In this document: one piece after another, positions 31,300 through 32,118 of the stretch | Numbering within the stretch: position 1 is the stretch's first letter | How the letters are laid out: every line of letters starts with the position of its first letter | NCBI GenBank assembly: GCA_943349725.1 | Contig: CALQZP010000004.1 | Span: forward strand, 1-32,118 | Reading direction: 5' to 3' | Source of the DNA: Candidatus Nomurabacteria bacterium | GTDB lineage: Bacteria > Patescibacteriota > Minisyncoccia > Phycocordibacterales > UBA10002 | Length of the DNA stretch: 32,118 nt | Program-made: the position numbers and the translations under genes | The notes under the pieces: model-generated | The model's input: only the letters and a program-made list of their open reading frames with translations | Told to the model about the DNA's origin: nothing | Databases searched by the model: none

Positions 31300-31332
31300 T
31301 ATAGTAGAGAAATACTTAAGAAGTTTTTATAG

Positions 31333-31995
31333 TTAAATAGAACGATAGACGAAGAGGGATCCGAGGCCGAAGACGATGGCAAGGTAGAGAATATACTGTC
31401 CGAGAAGAAGAAAAACGGGATTGGGAACGATGCCGTAGAGCAGGACAAACCCCACGCCGACACATTGCAAAATCATTTTGAGCTTCCCTATTGTCTTCGC
31501 GGGCATAAGTTTCCCGCTATAACGGAAATACGCGGAGCCAGCGAGGACAAGCTCAATCGCGACAATGGCGAACGTGATGTGCCAACCCAAATACTTCATC
31601 ACCACAAGGAGCGATACCGAGCCGATGAGAAGTTTGTCCGCGATGGGGTCGGCAACGATACCCCACTTCGTGATGCGGTGCTGTGTGCGTGCGACCGCGC
31701 CGTCAAGCGCGTCGGAGAGAGCGGCAAAGACGAAAAGAATGGTCCCTGCAATGTTGTATCCGACAATCAAGAGAAAAAGAATAATAGGAATACTGATAAA
31801 CCTAAATATCGTAATCCGATTTGGCGAAAGTGAGCGTGGAAGAAGCGGGAGAATAGTCGCCGCAAAAAAGCGGTCAAATATCGTGACGTGAGTGAGATAA
31901 TCTAGACGAGCACCTTCAAGCTTAAGGCGCTTCAAACGCTTCCACTGAAGCGCTTGCGGACCGGAGGTGAAGGTTGGGGTGATTTCTTCGGACAT
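31333..31995 (-). CDS. pgsA: CDP-alcohol phosphatidyltransferase (PgsA-like)
   Basis: DALDGAVARTQHRITKWGIVADPIADKLL motif; start MSEEI preferred over the repeat-encoded N-terminus. Confidence 0.85.
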   Translation of the reverse strand: MSEEITPTFTSGPQALQWKRLKRLKLEGARLDYLTHVTIFDRFFAATILPLLPRSLSPNRITIFRFISIPIILFLLIVGYNIAGTILFVFAALSDALDGAVARTQHRITKWGIVADPIADKLLIGSVSLLVVMKYLGWHITFAIVAIELVLAGSAYFRYSGKLMPAKTIGKLKMILQCVGVGFVLLYGIVPNPVFLLLGQYILYLAIVFGLGSLFVYRSI

Positions 31996-32081
31996 AACTA
32001 TAGTGTACCGCCTGAAGAAGAACACCACCACCCCGCCTCGCGGACTCGTCACCCCTCCTCGACTGAGGAGGGGAGGAAGAA

Positions 32082-32118
32082 CTACCGCTCGAGGAGGGCT
32101 TTGACGCGTTCCTCAACA
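32082..32118 (-). CDS. C-terminal end of a CDS (...VEERVKALLER*), truncated by window edge
   Basis: Open frame ending TAG at 32082-32084. Confidence 0.5.
   Translation of the reverse strand, partial: VEERVKALLER

Overview
The window looks like a gene-dense chromosomal segment of a Candidate Phyla Radiation (Patescibacteria)-type bacterium. This is inferred from the small housekeeping proteins, a run of 'T4SS_pilin'-type two-TM proteins and DUF5654-like and PPC/DUF296 genes. Recognisable genes: gyrA, rpsA-like S1 protein, metK (with an upstream SAM-I-type riboswitch), truB, Sua5/YrdC, pgsA-like CDP-alcohol phosphatidyltransferase, an ECF-like sigma factor, an RRM protein, HAD, MBL and alpha/beta hydrolases, a methyltransferase, a nucleotidyltransferase, tRNA-Ser(GGA), and seven pilin-like paralogues beside an orphan solute-binding protein. 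The most unusual signal is a set of degenerate tandem arrays with a strict 7-nt period. Each array has its own consensus (TATGGAC, TTAGTAG, TAGGNNN, CTANNGT, AAGTNNN, AATTCNN...). They sit in many intergenic regions, run into start and stop codons, occur inside two CDSs, form the 3' end of a truncated HicB-like gene, and bracket both S23/four-helix-bundle (IVP/Avd-like) genes in inverted orientation. Other points of interest: GC-rich palindromic repeats inserted in frame in truB and in a hydrolase; a 183-bp MITE-like element with 13-bp TIRs and a TAA duplication; two tandem promoter-structured RNA-terminator units; a promoter-microORF-terminator transcript; an attenuator-like leader before a PPC gene; an RRM gene whose start codon lies in a 12-bp complementary helix; and a single-base frameshift in a secreted CARDB-like paralogue. 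All calls come from reading sequence and the supplied translations; no database search was run.
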